64,000 bases of DNA from Heterostelium multicystogenum (taxonomy: Eukaryota > Evosea > Eumycetozoa > Acytosteliales > Acytosteliaceae), in NCBI GenBank assembly GCA_003667245.1, contig RCNN01000089.1, forward strand, positions 1 to 64,000, given 5' to 3'. Shown here in pieces: positions 63,352 to 64,000 of this stretch. The position numbers and the translations under genes were made by a program. Numbering within the stretch: the first letter of the stretch is position 1; every line of letters begins with the position of its first letter. Under the pieces are notes generated by a model, which worked only from the letters and a program-made list of their open reading frames with translations, had not been told where the DNA came from and ran no database searches.

Positions 63352-64000
63352 ATGTCTGAACTTAATACTAACAGTAAACGAATCAATCAGTTAGATTACA
63401 CCACCAACAAAGTACAACCAACTACAAAAAAAATCAAAGTAGATCTGAAGCAAATACAGATGGAAATAGACTCATTATTTAATGAGGCACAAACTTCTGA
63501 AAGCATAGTTTCAATCAAAGAATCTCTTGAGATGGTTGTTCAAATCTGTAATGATCGTTCAAATTGGTGTTCATTTGACAATGAACTGAAGATAGAGATA
63601 TTGAAGCGGTCAATGGATAGTCTGATTAGTTTGGAAAACAACCAATGCTTTATATCAGCGAATGAGCCATTGCAGCTGGATTTGACTCAATTTCTCATTC
63701 AATTCAATTCACAACTGTTTGTCGACAATGTCAACCAAGTTGGTAGGTAAACACATTGAGTGGATAAACTGAATGCATGAATTATAATTCTCTGACTCTT
63801 GAGTGCAACCTTGAATACAGATGAATATAAAACATATTTTGAAACAATGTTTGGTTACTTCTTTCAAGAGCAATTGGGTTTTTCAACAAAGAAGAACATC
63901 ATAACAGTATTGTCAAAGATTATTGAAACCGACCAAAGCTACACGAAACTGCTGCATGATTTCCAATCGACTGTGCTGAACATGATTGAATTCATCCAGG
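63352..64000 (+). CDS. Unrecognised gene, truncated by the window end
   Basis: The start at 63352 gives MSELNTNSKRINQLDYTTNK, then a helical region (IQMEIDSLFNEAQTSE; LEMVVQICNDRSNWCSFDNE; LKIEILKRSMDSLISLENNQ). An intron at 63743-63820 (phase 1) joins to DEYKTYFETMFGYFFQEQLG and STKKNIITVLSKIIETDQSY, still open at 64000. It has a Lys-rich, possibly nuclear-localising start (PTTKKIKVD) and a HEAT/ARM-like helical character. I do not recognise the family. Its start is about 200 bp downstream of the SINE-like element, so the insertion lies in its promoter region. Confidence 0.6.

Overview
The window looks like nuclear DNA of a dictyostelid social amoeba. Intergenic DNA is very AT-rich, introns are short (about 40-100 nt, GT..AG) and AT-rich, low-complexity tracts are rich in Asn/Thr/Lys, and several families typical of dictyostelids occur: TIG/EGF membrane proteins of the ComC type, a BP74-type secreted protein and a saposin-like secreted protein. 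Coding DNA is clearly richer in G+C than D. discoideum coding DNA usually is, so another dictyostelid lineage is more likely; this is inference.

Layout. 0.2-11.4 kb holds mostly secreted or membrane proteins (two type I membrane proteins, a saposin-like protein, a small membrane protein, a CAP-papain fusion, a BP74-like protein) with the Paf1-complex subunit Leo1 among them. 12.2-22.7 kb holds an adaptin-like HEAT-repeat protein (candidate TSET/AP large subunit), a mitochondrial-type leucyl-tRNA synthetase, a Gpc1-type glycerophosphocholine acyltransferase and a bacterial-type trehalose synthase (TreS). 23.4-35.0 kb is one giant VPS13 lipid-transfer gene. 35.4-40.4 kb has two tandem ComC-like receptors, the second with a C-type-lectin-like domain. 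40.5-50.0 kb is a minus-strand block of housekeeping genes: condensin CAP-H, WDR3/Utp12, the GTPase DRG1 and GalE. 52.4-59.6 kb holds a DALRD3-like protein, a class 3 lipase, an unknown secreted protein and an Mpv17/PMP22 protein. 59.6-62.1 kb is dipeptidyl peptidase III. 62.6-63.2 kb has a tRNA-Gly gene with the unusual anticodon ACC, followed 69 bp later by what appears to be a tRNA-derived SINE (A and B boxes, poly(A) tail, target-site duplication) and an older copy of the SINE tail. The window ends inside an unrecognised gene.

A recurrent feature is single-base frame breaks at homopolymer runs inside otherwise well-conserved genes. Examples are the G1 loop of DRG1, the TTRPET motif of LeuRS and the start of WDR3. 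They are most simply read as run-length errors in the assembly, so most broken genes here should not be called pseudogenes. GalE and the CTLD-TIG-EGF gene read cleanly.

The strongest candidates for something new are the SINE-like element beside the tRNA gene, whose position matches the target preference of the TRE3 non-LTR retrotransposons; the tRNA-Gly(ACC); and the CAP-papain fusion in which the catalytic cysteine aligns with serine.
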